A DNA stretch of 64,000 nt from SHAN690 sp023262195. Its GTDB lineage: Bacteria > Bacteroidota > Bacteroidia > Flavobacteriales_G > Salibacteraceae. Location of the stretch: the NCBI GenBank assembly GCA_038142005.1, contig JAYQJE010000001.1, positions 1-64,000 of the forward strand, written 5' to 3'. The notes beneath the pieces were generated by a model. It searched no databases and was not told the DNA's origin. It was given only the letters and a program-made list of their open reading frames with translations. The translations under genes and the position numbers were made by a program. How positions within the stretch are numbered: the first letter of the stretch is position 1; each line of letters opens with the position of its first letter. Positions 39,108 through 50,145 of the stretch are shown here, piece by piece.

Positions 39108-41047
39108 TTAAACTGATAAAATTTCGTTCACATCATTTTGAATGAACTTGGCAAACTCTTCAACCGACATGGTTCCTTGATCTCCCTCTCCTTGCTTGCG
39201 TATAGAAACTAGTCCTTCTTCAAGCTCTTTCTCACCTATGATTAACATGTACGGAACCTTTGCTAACTCCGCATCACGTATCTTTCTACCTACTTTCTCT
39301 CCCCTGTCGTCTAAAGAGGCGCGAATATCGTAATTCTCAAGGGATTGCAAAATGTTTTTACATCCCTCGTTAAATTTATCTGAGATGGGCAAAATGCGCA
39401 CTTGCTCCGGTGCTAACCAAAGTGGAAACTTTCCAGCATAATGCTCTATCAAAAATCCAATAAAACGCTCATGAGTACCTAGTGGAGCGCGATGTATAAC
39501 AATTGGATGTTCATTTTCGTTATTGGAATTCGTATAGGTGAGGTTAAAGCTCAATGGTTGAGCAAAATCTACTTGGTTTGTGGCTAGAGTAAACTCCCTA
39601 CCAATTACACTATAAATCTGAACATCAATCTTAGGTCCATAAAACGCAGCTTCGTCTTCCACTTCCTTGAAAGGAATACCAGATTCCACCAACACCTCGC
39701 GCACCATATCTTCTGTTTCTTTCCAAAGCTTTGGGTTGTCTACATATTTCTTTCCTAATTTCTCAGGCGAATGGGTAGAAAACCGCATTATGTACTTGTC
39801 AATTCCGAAAATCTTAAAGTACTTCAAATACATGTCATTTACGGCCCTAAACTCATCCGCAAATTGCTCTTTGGTGCAATAAATATGTGCATCATTCATT
39901 TGTAAAGAGCGCACCCGCATGAGACCAAAAAGCTCCCCAGATTTTTCATATCGATAGCATGTACCATATTCAGCCAAGCGGAGTGGCAAATCCTTATAAC
40001 TTTTTGGGGTCGCGTCAAAGATTTTATGGTGATGCGGACAGTTCATGGATTTTAGATAGTATGTAGACCCATCCAATTCCATCGGAGGAAACATACTGTC
40101 TTTATAATATGGCAGGTGACCCGAGGTGATATACAAGTTTTCTTTGGCAATGTGTGGAGACTTCACTCGGTGATACCCAGCTTTCTTTTCGGTGGTTTTT
40201 GCAAGCTCCTCAAGCTGTTCGATAAGAAATGCACCTTTTGGAAGCCATAACGGCAACCCAGGCCCAACATCATCATCGAATGCAAATAGTTCCAGCTCCT
40301 TTCCAATCTTTCTATGGTCTCGTTGCTTTGCCTCCTCAAGCAGCTTTAAATACTCATCAAGCTCTCCTTGCTTAGGAAAGGTAATTCCATAAATACGGGT
40401 TAGCATTGGGTTGTTTTCATCACCCCTCCAATATGCTCCAGCGACACTGAGCAGCTTTACGGCTTTTATATATCCAGTGTGGGGAATGTGCGGTCCACGG
40501 CACAAATCGGTAAACTCACCCTGAGTATAAAACGTGATGTTGCCATCTTCTAAATCATCAATTAGCTCGAGCTTATACTCATCATCCTTTTCCTTGAAGT
40601 ATACAATGGCTTCTTCCTTTGGGATATTTTTTCGGACGTACTCGTTTTTCTGGCGTGCAAGCTCGATCATTTTCTTTTCCACCTTGGGCAGATCAGCCTC
40701 GCTGAACTCATGATCCATGAAATCGATGTCGTAGTAAAACCCGTTTTCAATGGGCGGCCCTATCGCCAGCTTGATGCCTGGATATAAAGCCTCCAATGCT
40801 TCAGCCATTAAATGTGCAGAGCTGTGCCACATGGTAGACTTCCCATCCTCGTCTTTCCAAGTAAGTAAATTTACACTTGAGTCTTCGGTGATTGGTCGGT
40901 TGGCGTCCCAAACTTCTCCGTTTACCTTAGCAGATAAAACATTTCTGGCTAATCCTTCACTGATGCTTTTGCCACATCCATGGCAGACACGCCACGCTCA
41001 AACTCTTTGATGCTGCCATCGGGCAGACTTATTTTCACATTACTCAT
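39108..41047 (-). CDS. thrS: Threonyl-tRNA synthetase (one frame break)
   Basis: About 646 residues once one A is added to the run near 40968-40971; start ATG at 41047. N-terminal TGS domain (ISLPDGSIKEF), then the editing domain (HSSAHLMAEAL), class II catalytic motifs (MNCPHHHKIF, RYEKSGELFGLMRVRSLQMNDAHIYC, HRAPLGTHERFIGFLIEHYAG), and the anticodon-binding C-terminus. Essential; first gene of thrS-infC-rpmI-rplT. The break in an essential single-copy gene strongly suggests a sequence error. A TACTTTTG box is 20 bases upstream. Confidence 0.95.
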
Positions 41048-41067
41048 ACTATTCGAAAATGGGTCGG

Positions 41068-41075
41068 CAAAAGTA
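41068..41075 (-). promoter_or_regulatory. -7 promoter box TACTTTTG for thrS operon
   Basis: Exact TAnnTTTG, 20 bases before the thrS ATG. No clear -33 TTG at 19 bases. Confidence 0.55.
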
Positions 41076-41133
41076 AACTTACTTACTTGGCCGCTAAATA
41101 AAATTGATGGCTAAAAATCATCAAGGATTATGA

Positions 41134-42779
41134 TTAACGCAGAACCTTTCGGACGAATGCCACCGAAAAATACCCCATGAGAAATACTCCAACGTATCCC
41201 TCAATGCTCGCAAAAACACGCATGATTCCCACAGGATAAAACTCACCATAACCAATAGTGAGAAAGGTGATGGCACTGTAATAAAATGCTTTGGCTACAT
41301 CGTTCATTCCGGCAAGCACTTCTCCCCCACCAGTGTCAATGTATGTATCGGCAACTAGTGGGAGAAAGAGATAGATCAGACTAAACAATGAGTAAACCAC
41401 ACCCACCGAAAAGAGCACCCTTGTGGGTTCGGTGGCATACAAGCCAACTTTATCGAATATCAGCCACTTTGTAAACATCACGGGATAAGCCCAGACAGCA
41501 TTTTTTGGATCACGCTCAACGGCATACTGTAAATCAGCCTTTAATTCGTAGCGCTTATACCATATGTATGCCTTGTCTTCATCGGCATATCTACCTGTAG
41601 CGTTGTACGACTCTTTTAGGATTAAAAACTGCTCAGACTTTTGCTTGAGTGTTGAATCTGGTTGGCTCTTTATAAGCTTCAAGACACCGTTTACTCTCCA
41701 ATCGATGTATAGATTGCCCAAATTTCGCATGCCTTTCAGTTCTAAAGACTGAATCTTGACCGGACACCTATCCGTAGGCATGATGTCCACAATGTCTCTG
41801 ACAATGGTGTGAGACAAATCAATTTTACCAACACGGTCAACTCTCAAATCAACATAACTATTGAACTGACACAATTGGAATGAAAGCTTGCGCGCTGTGG
41901 TATTGAAGAATAATAATTTACCCTGACCAAACTCAACATTGTCAAAGATGAAATCAGACTCGCTCGCCACATCACTAAAGTTCACATCCCCATTTCCGAA
42001 TTGAGAAGATCTAAAAACTGCCTTTCCACTTCTAAAGTCAGCTTCAGAAAAATCAATAAATCCATCTCCAAAATCAACACGCTTAAAATCGACCTTACCA
42101 TGACCAAAATCTACGCGCTTGAAGGAAACTTCGCCACCACCAAACCTTGCCTTATCAAATGACAAACTACCATCACCAAATGTGCCGTAGTGAAAGTCAA
42201 CACTTCCTTCGCCAAAATGAGTTTCCTTGAACGTTACTTTCTGAGCGCTAAATGAAGCACTTATAAACTCTACATCACCGGAGCCAAAAGATGTGTTGTT
42301 AAATGAAATGGATTTTGACTTAACATCGATGTAGTGAAAGTTGATCTTACCTGAACCAAATTGACAGGCCTCAAATGTGGTTGAATCTGCTTCGAATTTG
42401 GCATGATAAAACGAAAGCGGTCCGTCTCCAAAAGGCATTGATCAAAGCTGGTCTTTTGTCCAGTAAATTTTGCATTAACAAAGTCCACACCCTTTTCAAT
42501 ATCAAAATAAGCTCCTTGGGCGTTTAGGTCCCTTAATTCAACCAAGTCTGTCTCCGCTAGGCCTCTATCTTGCCTGTATAGTGAAAGTGAAAAGTCTTTG
42601 ATGTAGCAACCTTCAAGGTTAAGGGTTTCATGTTCGTCAATCTGTTTATAAACAGTTGCTAAATCCAACACCTGTAGAATACGCCTTTCTCTCTGCCGGC
42701 CAGTAAGATCCGTAATGCTCATTTCGACCATATTCGAATTGGCTTCAGTAAAAAAACGGAGGGCGGTTTTTGTGATCAC
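41134..42779 (-). CDS. FGxG 12-residue repeat protein fused to a two-TM potassium-channel-like pore (one frame break)
   Basis: About 548 residues after adding one A near 42437. N-terminal part: a pentapeptide-like segment (ETLNLEGCYIKDFSLSLYR), then about 15 regular units of FG-x-G-x-(V/I/L)-x-F-x-x-x-x, one every 12 residues (e.g. FGEGSVDFHYGT, FGDGSLSFDKAR, FGGGEVSFKRVD), probably a beta-solenoid. Next a linker and two hydrophobic helices around a pore loop FLTIGYGEFYPVG, matching the potassium-channel filter T-I/V-G-Y-G. It is likely an inner-membrane ion channel with a soluble beta-solenoid domain as sensor or assembly part. Start GTG 42779; ATG 42731 is possible. Repeat family not recognised. 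Confidence 0.8.
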
Positions 42780-42818
42780 TTGATTGCTGTGGACTAAGGT
42801 GGGTTTTTCTGATGATAA

Positions 42819-43529
42819 TTATGTGCGTTTTCTCCTAAGTCGGATATTTAATATCTCTACCCCTAGAGAGAAAAACACGGCAAAATAGATATAGCCTTTA
42901 GGGACTTCGTAGTGCAAGCTTTCGACCAAAAGCATAAAACCAATTAGAATTAGAAAAGACAAGGCCAACATCTGGAGAGTGGGGTATCGGTCGATAGTGC
43001 GGCTAATTGATTTGGCAAAAAACATCATAATGATGATTGAGATAACCACGGCTGTAATCATTACGGGCAAGTCACGACTCATACCCACGGCTGTGAGTAT
43101 CGAATCGAAAGAAAACACAACATCGAGTAATACGATTTGCACAATTACGGCAGAAAAACCGCGAGGCTTGTTGTTTCCAGTCAATTCATGTTCACTTTTT
43201 TCAACCTTGTCGTGGATTTCAGTAATGCTTTTTGCCAAAAGAAACAAACCGCCACCGGCCAAAATCAAATCACGCCCCGATACCTCATGACCGAATATTT
43301 CAAAAAGAGGAGCTGTAAAACCAATGATGTAGGATATTCCCATAAGCATGATAATCCTTACAATTAATGCCAATGCCAAACCAATGGTTCTCGCCTTAGA
43401 TTGCTGATGCTCAGGAAGCTTATTTGAAACGATAGAAATGAAGATGATATTGTCAACTCCGAGTACAATCTCTAAGAAGGTAAGAGTCAAAAGTGCTATC
43501 CAAGCTTCTGGGTTGAGAAAAATTTCCAT
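42819..43529 (-). CDS. TerC family integral membrane protein
   Basis: 236 residues, seven hydrophobic helices. LEIVLGVDNIIFISIVSNKLP and VLLDVVFSFDSILTAVGM carry the conserved acidic residues of the TerC/YoaE family; the family is linked to metal (Mn) export and tellurite resistance. Lies upstream of the channel gene on the same strand, 40 bases apart, suggesting a membrane/ion-related pair. Confidence 0.9.
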   Translation of the reverse strand: MEIFLNPEAWIALLTLTFLEIVLGVDNIIFISIVSNKLPEHQQSKARTIGLALALIVRIIMLMGISYIIGFTAPLFEIFGHEVSGRDLILAGGGLFLLAKSITEIHDKVEKSEHELTGNNKPRGFSAVIVQIVLLDVVFSFDSILTAVGMSRDLPVMITAVVISIIIMMFFAKSISRTIDRYPTLQMLALSFLILIGFMLLVESLHYEVPKGYIYFAVFFSLGVEILNIRLRRKRT

Positions 43530-43568
43530 TCCGTTTTTCTAAGACTTTGCTAAACTAAAGTTTTGAGC

Positions 43569-43596
43569 AAAAAAAAGCCCCGAATAATCGGGGCTT
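43569..43596 (-). terminator. Rho-independent terminator
   Basis: Stem AAGCCCCGA / TCGGGGCTT, 4-base loop, followed by eight T on the minus strand. Follows the small lipoprotein gene. Confidence 0.88.
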
Positions 43597-43619
43597 AGCT
43601 TTTATGGATTTAATTGAGA

Positions 43620-43840
43620 TTACTCCCAAGTACAACCATCGTCCAGAAAACAGCTTCAATGCCTCATCAGAACTATTACATGCCGTCTCACCAGCCTCAG
43701 CCTCTTCATTGTTAAGTCCTTCGTACTCAACAACAGTTTCTTGTCCTAAAAGATCTGTACAAGTACAAGTGTAGTCCTTTGTACATGATGTCATAGATAG
43801 CTGCAGCAATAACTGCAACAAAAAATAATACCTTCTTCAT
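43620..43840 (-). CDS. Small Cys-rich lipoprotein (two frame breaks)
   Basis: About 72 residues if one surplus base is removed near 43805-43808 and one from the T run near 43647-43650. Start ATG 43840 (MKKVLFFVAVIAA), then LSMTSC with the lipidated Cys. The mature part is CTKDYTCTCTDLLGQETVVE, an acidic middle with one Cys, and an end DDGCTWE. Followed by a strong terminator. Function unknown; a related decayed copy lies at 44034-44272. Confidence 0.6.
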
Positions 43841-44033
43841 TTGTTTGGTTTTTTTGAATTAAAAATCAAATGTAAGCCATTTATAGAAAATGTGATTTGG
43901 ATAATGAAAAATCTACGTTAAGAATAGGAGTTCAAACCTTTAAAACCGATACCAATACTTTCCATTTATCAAACATTAGCCATAAAAAACCACGTTGATG
44001 AAAAGCGGTTCCAGAAAATACAATTAAAAAATC

Positions 44034-44272
44034 TTAAGCCTTCTCAGCTTCGCATGAGGCTGTAGCTAAACCACCGCCACCTTCGTTGGTCTCATCCTCT
44101 AATGCTTGACACGTTCATCTTTTGCATCCTCTAGAAACATCGGTGAACGTTGTATCAACAGAAACAGGAAAGCCGAATACAGTGATATCACAAGTACATA
44201 CTTAATCAGAAGTGCATGCATTAAGACCTCCTAAGTCTAAAACGGTAGCAACCGTAATGGTAAATTTTTCAT
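44034..44272 (-). pseudogene. Decayed paralogue of the small Cys-rich lipoprotein
   Basis: On the minus strand, ATG at 44272 starts a lysine-rich signal-like stretch. After one frame change it reads LDLGGLNACTSD, a lipobox-like start resembling the SCTKDYTCTC of the neighbour. The next codons are TAA then VCTCDITVFGFPVSVDTTFTDVS. A later frame piece reads CQALEDETNEGGGGLATASCEAEKA and stops at 44034. An in-frame TAA by substitution, plus further breaks, suggest real decay rather than only sequencing error. Tandem duplicate of the gene at 43620, about 200 bases apart. Confidence 0.5.
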
Positions 44273-44544
44273 GTTTTAGAATTATTGCGTTTTTCTTGAT
44301 TGTTTATATCACAGAGTTTACAAAAGTTATTACAAATACCGTGTTTTTCTTGACTAAGATCAACCTCTTTAGATCGGTAGAATTTAACCCGGCTATTTCT
44401 CAAATTAAATAATCTACAGGGAAAAAGAGTCCTTTCTTTATTTATCAGAGCAATCGATACAACGCATCGTAAATATAAAAGGTCTTGAATCAAAAAAGCC
44501 TTAAAGATAGATACTTAAAGGTCTTGAAGGCTTCAGTGAAAATG

Positions 44545-44619
44545 GGTGGAAGATGGGTCTCGAACCCACGACCTCCTGAACCACAATCAGGCGCTCTAAC
44601 CAACTGAGCTACAACCACC
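44545..44619 (-). tRNA. tRNA-His (GTG)
   Basis: Full cloverleaf on the minus strand: encoded G-1 (44619), acceptor GTGGTTG, D arm GCTC-GAGC, anticodon stem CCTGA-TCAGG with loop TTGTGGT (anticodon GTG), T arm GTGGG-TTCGAGA-CCCAT, 3' strand CTTCCAC and C73. The encoded G-1 opposite C73 is the His identity feature. Two T-T mismatches appear at acceptor positions 5-68 and 6-67. The 270-base spacer to its left holds nothing I can identify. Confidence 0.93.
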
Positions 44620-44765
44620 ATGTTTCCATAAAAAATCGGGCTGCGAAAATAATATTTCGCGCCAATTTTGGTTATGGAGATTTAAATTTAAGTTCACTTT
44701 CGTTGTGCTTAGCTTGCCACGGGTCTCGCATAGCTTTCGATTGACTAAGATTGTGCACAGAATCA

Positions 44766-45791
44766 ATGGCCAATTTCGCAATCTATATATCAGCTGGTTT
44801 AGGCAACACGGTTTTCCTGCTTCCATTAATAAAACGATTATGCACAATCGGCAAGGTGACCATTATTACAGATAATCCGTTCGGCTCACATGAAATTATT
44901 CAATCCATGCAACCGACTATAGTTAAGGCACAGATTGAAATCAGTTCACTTAGTGACTATACCAAATTAATTCCCTGTTTCTTTAAGAAGTTTGATGTGG
45001 TATATCTCGACTATTTCTCAGCAACTAGAAAACGAATTATGTTGAGTCACTTTATCGCAAAACGAATCGTTACCAATAGAATACCTCCAACTTTAAATGA
45101 AAGATTCAGGCAAAAAATAACTTTCGTTGAACCTAAACCAAGATATCACGAAGGAGCACAGTACATGCGTTTTTTTGATAGAAAATTTGAAGATAGTGCT
45201 CTTAATGAATCGGATTTTTCACTTTTTGAAACCGAAGCGTCTCGGAAAAACCTCGTCACCATTCAGCCCGGTGCTGGAAATAGTAAAACACCATGGAAAA
45301 TATGGCCATTAGATAAATGGATATCTCTTCTAAAACAAATTCGTCAGCATTTTCCCGAATATGAATTGATGATTTTGGGAGACTCTACAGAAAGTCATTT
45401 AAGTCCATATTTCAAACAGCTTGGATCAAACGTTACAATCAAAATTGGTCAGACAGAAGTAAAAGAATTGCCGAACATCATCAAACAGAGCAGACTTCAC
45501 ATTGGCGGTGACAGCGGAATTACACATTTAGCAGGGGCAGTAAAAACCCCAACGATTACCATTGCTGGAGGTAGCGACCCATCCCTGTTTGGTTGGCATA
45601 AGGTAAATTCCAATAAACACATCTTGATTCAACATGAATTAAAATGTCACCCGTGCTACCGGTGGTACTTACCAAATAAATCTCGAGTAGAACACGCATC
45701 TCAATGCCCTGATTTTAAGTGCATACGCGAAATTCAAGTTGATGAGGTGTTCAGTGAAGTAAATAAGCAATTGAAGCAGTATGTTTCGTAA
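44766..45791 (+). CDS. Glycosyltransferase family 9 (heptosyltransferase-like)
   Basis: 341 residues from ATG 44766. N-terminal YISAGLGNTVFLLPLIKRL; C-terminal VTIQPGAGNSKTPWKIWPLDKW and HIGGDSGITHLAGAVKTPTITIAG, the two GT9 signature regions. The tail has CHPCYRWYL and CPDFKC, a Cys pattern I recall from Bacteroidota GT9 proteins. It likely adds a sugar to LPS or lipooligosaccharide at the inner membrane. It overlaps the flippase gene by 11 bases; the pair suggests a surface-polysaccharide role. Confidence 0.85.
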   Translation: MANFAIYISAGLGNTVFLLPLIKRLCTIGKVTIITDNPFGSHEIIQSMQPTIVKAQIEISSLSDYTKLIPCFFKKFDVVYLDYFSATRKRIMLSHFIAKRIVTNRIPPTLNERFRQKITFVEPKPRYHEGAQYMRFFDRKFEDSALNESDFSLFETEASRKNLVTIQPGAGNSKTPWKIWPLDKWISLLKQIRQHFPEYELMILGDSTESHLSPYFKQLGSNVTIKIGQTEVKELPNIIKQSRLHIGGDSGITHLAGAVKTPTITIAGGSDPSLFGWHKVNSNKHILIQHELKCHPCYRWYLPNKSRVEHASQCPDFKCIREIQVDEVFSEVNKQLKQYVS

Positions 45792-47059
45792 CATTTTACA
45801 GACACTGGGCAGTAGGTTTTTAATTGGACTTTCCAATTTGGCCATTCTATTAATCACCACCAATCTGTTTGGCGCAGAAATTAAAGGGGAAATAAGCCTT
45901 TTCGTTTTAAGCATCAGCATTGCCACGTTAGTAAGTGGCTTTGCAGGTGGCCCTGCCCTAGTTTACTTAGTTCCCAGAGGCAATATCTTATCGCTTTTTG
46001 TGATAAATCTCCTTTGGTCTGCATTATCCATTGGAGTCTTCATTTTATTTATTGTCCAATTCACCTCGCTGAGCATTGAAGGCTTTTATTTATACCTCAT
46101 CGCTCTTTTAGAGAGCACGGTGGCAATTAATTTGATGCTTTTGTTGGGCCAGGAAAAAATTACTAAGCACAATGTCGTTCAATTAATAAAGGTTTTATCC
46201 ACACTAGGCATTCTGCTTTATATGGCCCTTTCCTACGACCCAAGTTTGGAACTATTTGTGGCGGCTTTCACGATTTCTGTGTTGATTAGCTTAGCTCTTT
46301 CTGGATATTTTCTGTTTCGATCATTGATTAAAGAAAAGCTGCAACTACAAGCTGTTGAGCTTGCAAAAACACTGCGATTAGGATTTACAGTTCAAATCGG
46401 AAATCTGGCTCAAATACTCAACTACCGGATGAGTTACTATCTGCTCGAATGGCTCATTTCACCGCCTGAGGTAGCCTTAGTTCGAATTGGAATCTTCAGC
46501 ACAGCGACCCAAATATCTGAATCGCTGTGGCAATTTACCAGAAGCGTAAACACAGTTCAATATGCACGTATTGCGAATATGTCTGATAGAGATTCTTCAA
46601 AAGAAGTTACTACAATTCTTGTGCGGATGAATACTATAGTGACTGCAATGGGCATTATCGTGTTACTCCTTGTGCCAGCTTCGATTTATACCCAAATCAT
46701 TGGAGCAGAGTTTACCGATATAAAGCGACAAATGTGGTTACTCAGTCCAGGCATACTCGGTTTGGCATTCTCTGGTGCATTGAGTCAGTTTTTTCTGGAA
46801 TTGAGAGTATCAATTTAACACCATCACCTCGCTGGTCACTCTCGTATTAAGCGTGCTTCTTGCTATTCCTGCCATAAGTTTTTTTGAAATTGATGGAGCT
46901 GCAGCTGCTACCTCAATTGTTTACATTTTACAAGCAATAATGCTCACCTATTTTTTTACAAGTCGGGAACGGATCTCAATTATTGAATTCAAACCCAAGA
47001 GCTCAGATATCAGTCTACTAACACGAAAGTTTAGAGGAATTTGGAACCGTAAGTTGTAG
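45781..47059 (+). CDS. Wzx-type polysaccharide flippase (frame breaks near the C-terminus)
   Basis: About 426 residues in total, 12 predicted helices. The N-terminal part (FRNILQTLGSRFLIGLSNLAILLITTNLFGAEIKGEI) is typical of the MATE/PST flippase fold. The frame breaks at 46795-46806; adding one T and one G restores FFSGIGEYQFNTITSLVTLV, a family-like segment leading into the final helices. It would translocate lipid-linked sugar units across the inner membrane. Confidence 0.82.
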
Positions 47060-47093
47060 GATAAGATTGCTTCAATTCACAATCTCTAATTCT

Positions 47094-47101
47094 TACGTTT
47101 G
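47094..47101 (+). promoter_or_regulatory. -7 promoter box TACGTTTG for the T9SS cargo gene
   Basis: Exact TAnnTTTG, 40 bases before ATG 47142. The nearest TTG is 24 bases upstream, longer than the usual 19. Confidence 0.45.
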
Positions 47102-47141
47102 TTATCATTATTTTCACATTTCTTTAATTAAACAGCAACAC

Positions 47142-50064
47142 ATGAAAAAGATTTTACTATCAGCGCTGTCAGTAGTAACGATCGGAGGAGCATTTGCTCA
47201 GCACGATCTGAATCTGACTCCCACTCAAAATAACTTCAAAGTAGAAGTGCCAGTGCACTTTTTAGAGCAAGACGTGCCAAATGCGGAGAACTATCCTTTG
47301 ATTGGCAACTCCAACGTAGCACAGCGAAGTGCAACAGAAACGCAAATAGGCGAGTCATATTATGACTTACAGACTAATTCCGCTATTCAGCGAAGAATCA
47401 TCAATCACTCCTCAGGAGCCATCACTGCTACTTGGACGTTTAGTACCGATGCAGCATGGACCAATAGAGGAACAGGATACAATTATTTTAATGGTACCAC
47501 TTGGGGAGCATACCCTGCATCAGAAATTGAAACAGAGCGCACAGGTTGGCCCAATCCCCTAGCGCCAAATGATGGATCAGAGATCATAATTTCTCACAGC
47601 ACTGCCAACAGCATTTTTCACCGTGTGAATCGAGCATCCATTGGCGCGGGCGCTTGGTCACAGGGTAACATGTCTAACCAAGATGGACAAGTTTGGGGTA
47701 GATCTGCAGTGGGCGGATCTAATAACAATACCATTCACAAGATTGGAATGACGCTTCCAGTAGCGAATAATGGAACACTCTACAACGGAATGGATGGAGC
47801 GTTTTTATATTCTCGTTCTAACGATGGAGGAGCCAACTTTAATATTGTTGATTATCAAATTCCTGGAACCAACGTAAATTATTTTGACGGATTTGATGGT
47901 GATAGCTACGCTATAGATGCAGACGGAAATAATGTAGCAATTGCAGTTGGTGGCCTTGGACGGGGAGTTCAACTTTTTAAATCTTCGGATAACGGAGTCA
48001 CTTGGACCAAAACTGACGTAATGACTTCAGCAATCTGGTTTCAAGAAGATCAAACTGTTGTAGACACGACTTTAGAAGGAAGACTCTGGACTTCAGACGG
48101 AGCCGTGGCAGTATTGCTTGATGATAATGGTGACGCGCACGTATGGTTTAGCACGATGTATATTGCCAATGCGGATATCACCGATGGAACTATCACTTAT
48201 TACCCATATACCAATGGAATGCAATATTGGAACGAAGATTATCCAAGTGACAATTCACTTCGATTGTTCGGTTTCATAGACATCGATGGAGATGGACAAA
48301 TATCTATGGATAACCCTGGTGGTCAATACAGATTCTCAGGCTTGGTATCACACCCATCAGCAGGTGTGGACGATGAGGGGTGCTTTTATCTCTCCTACGA
48401 TATGGTTAGAAGACCTTACTACGGGCGCACAAAACTACCGACACACCTATGTATCAAAATCTTGTGATGGTGGATGTTCATGGTCATTCCCAATCGATGT
48501 TACAGGTTCTCCATTAAATGATTTTGTTGAGTGTGTATTCCCTTCAATAGCTAGACACGTGGATGATGACATTCACATATTATATATGGGAGACAACGAG
48601 CCTGGTATCGCTGTTTCTGGCGATGAGGATAACCCAGTAATCAACCAAATGATTTACTTAAAGGAAGACGCAGAGCGGTTTGATACCGTATCTATTTGTC
48701 CAACGGAAATCGCAGGTGATTCTTTACTCTGCGCTGGTGGATCTGTATCTCTTGAAGCTTTGGGGTGTGCAAGCACCTATGCTTGGACTGGTCCAAACAG
48801 CTTTTCATCAAGCAATCAGGTAATTAATGCCACCGATGCTGGGCTTTACACATGCGTTTACACCACTACTTGTGGTACGCAAACCGAAACATTCAATGTT
48901 GTGAACTACACTGGTGGGCAAACACTCACAGTAAATGTATCTGCAACAAGCCTAGAAATTTGCCCTTCAGGAAGTGAAACTATAACAGCAACTTCAAACA
49001 TTGCTGGAGCAAGCTACCTATGGAGCACAGGTTCAACTGCAGATTCGATTATTGTATCCGCGGCAGGTACTTACACCGTAACTGTTACTGATTGTTCAGG
49101 TGCAACCGAAACTGAAACAGTGACCTTGGTTGCACCAAGTGCACCAACTGCGATTATTTCTGGTGACCTTACCTTGTGCCCAAGCGAAACCAATACGTTA
49201 ACGGTTGTTCCTGTTACAGGCGCAACAAACTATGCTTGGAGTACAGGTGCAAATGGAATAAACGCCACATCAATCAACGTAAGTTCAGCAGGTACATATC
49301 AAGTTACAGTAACCAACTGTGCTGGCTCAAGTAACACTTCAGTTACAGTAACCGAAGAAGACGAACCAGTAGCAGTGATCACAGACAATGGATTAGTAGG
49401 TTGTGAAGGCGAAGTGTTGACCGTAGTTGCTTCTGGAGGTACAGAGTTTGAATGGTCTGATGGATCAACTACTGCTGCATTATCTATCAATGCTGCAAGC
49501 CAGTCTGGCACCTACACTGTTACAGTGAGCAATGATTGTGGTGATGAGGATACAGAAGAAGTAACTCTTACAATCAATGCGCAGCCTGCTGCACCAACCA
49601 TTACTTACACAGGTGGTAACTATGTTTCATCAGGAACAGGAACCCACACTTGGTTTATTGATGGTGTTCAAACTACAGAAACGAGCAATATGCTCAGTGA
49701 TAACAATGTACAAGCTGGCGATGAGATCACAGTATCTTATGAAGATGAAAATGGATGCGTATCTGAATTATCAGCTGTGTTTATTGGAATCACTGGAATT
49801 AGCGACATCGATGCTATGAATAGCAAGTACGCTGTATATCCAAACCCAAGCAAAGGTTTAGTTGAAGTTCGATTTACAGATCTTACTGGAAACGTGAATT
49901 TAACTGTAACCAATAGCCTTGGTCAAGTAGTTTACAGAACTAATACTGATGCTAATGGCTCAAGCGTTTACAGCTTGGATTTAACGAGCTTAGCAAGCGG
50001 CACTTACCAGTTAAGCGTTGAGCACGAAGAAGGAGTTGGCGTTCAGTCACTCATCATCGAGTAA
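47142..50064 (+). CDS. Large T9SS cargo protein with sialidase-like and Ig-like domains (one frame break)
   Basis: About 973 residues after removing one surplus G near 48421-48423. Signal peptide (MKKILLSALSVVTIGGAFAQ). Residues 80-500 contain Asp-box-like motifs (SNDGGANF, SSDNGVTW, KSCDGGCSW) typical of BNR/sialidase-type propellers. Next come three or four Ig-like repeats of about 80 residues, each with YxWSTG and a GTYTVTVT strand. The end (AVYPNPSKGLVEV ... GTYQLSVEHEEGVGVQSLIIE) is a T9SS type A sorting domain. Exported to the cell surface or medium; ligand or enzymatic activity not certain. Confidence 0.88.
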
Positions 50065-50085
50065 ATCTGAAAAATGTGAAAAGCA

Positions 50086-50118
50086 AAAGGCTCTGGTTGG
50101 CACCAGAGCCTTTTTTTA
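50086..50118 (+). terminator. Rho-independent terminator
   Basis: Stem AAGGCTCTGGT / ACCAGAGCCTT (11 bp), 4-base loop, seven T. Confidence 0.92.
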
Positions 50119-50145
50119 TTGCCAACATTTTTATTCCTTAATTCA

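Noticed and set aside
43555..43821. An 88-residue reading of the small lipoprotein gene without repair
   Set aside because: Its N-terminus lacks a Met-Lys-Lys start and its C-terminus runs through the terminator hairpin; the repaired 43620-43840 version has a normal signal, Cys and stop.
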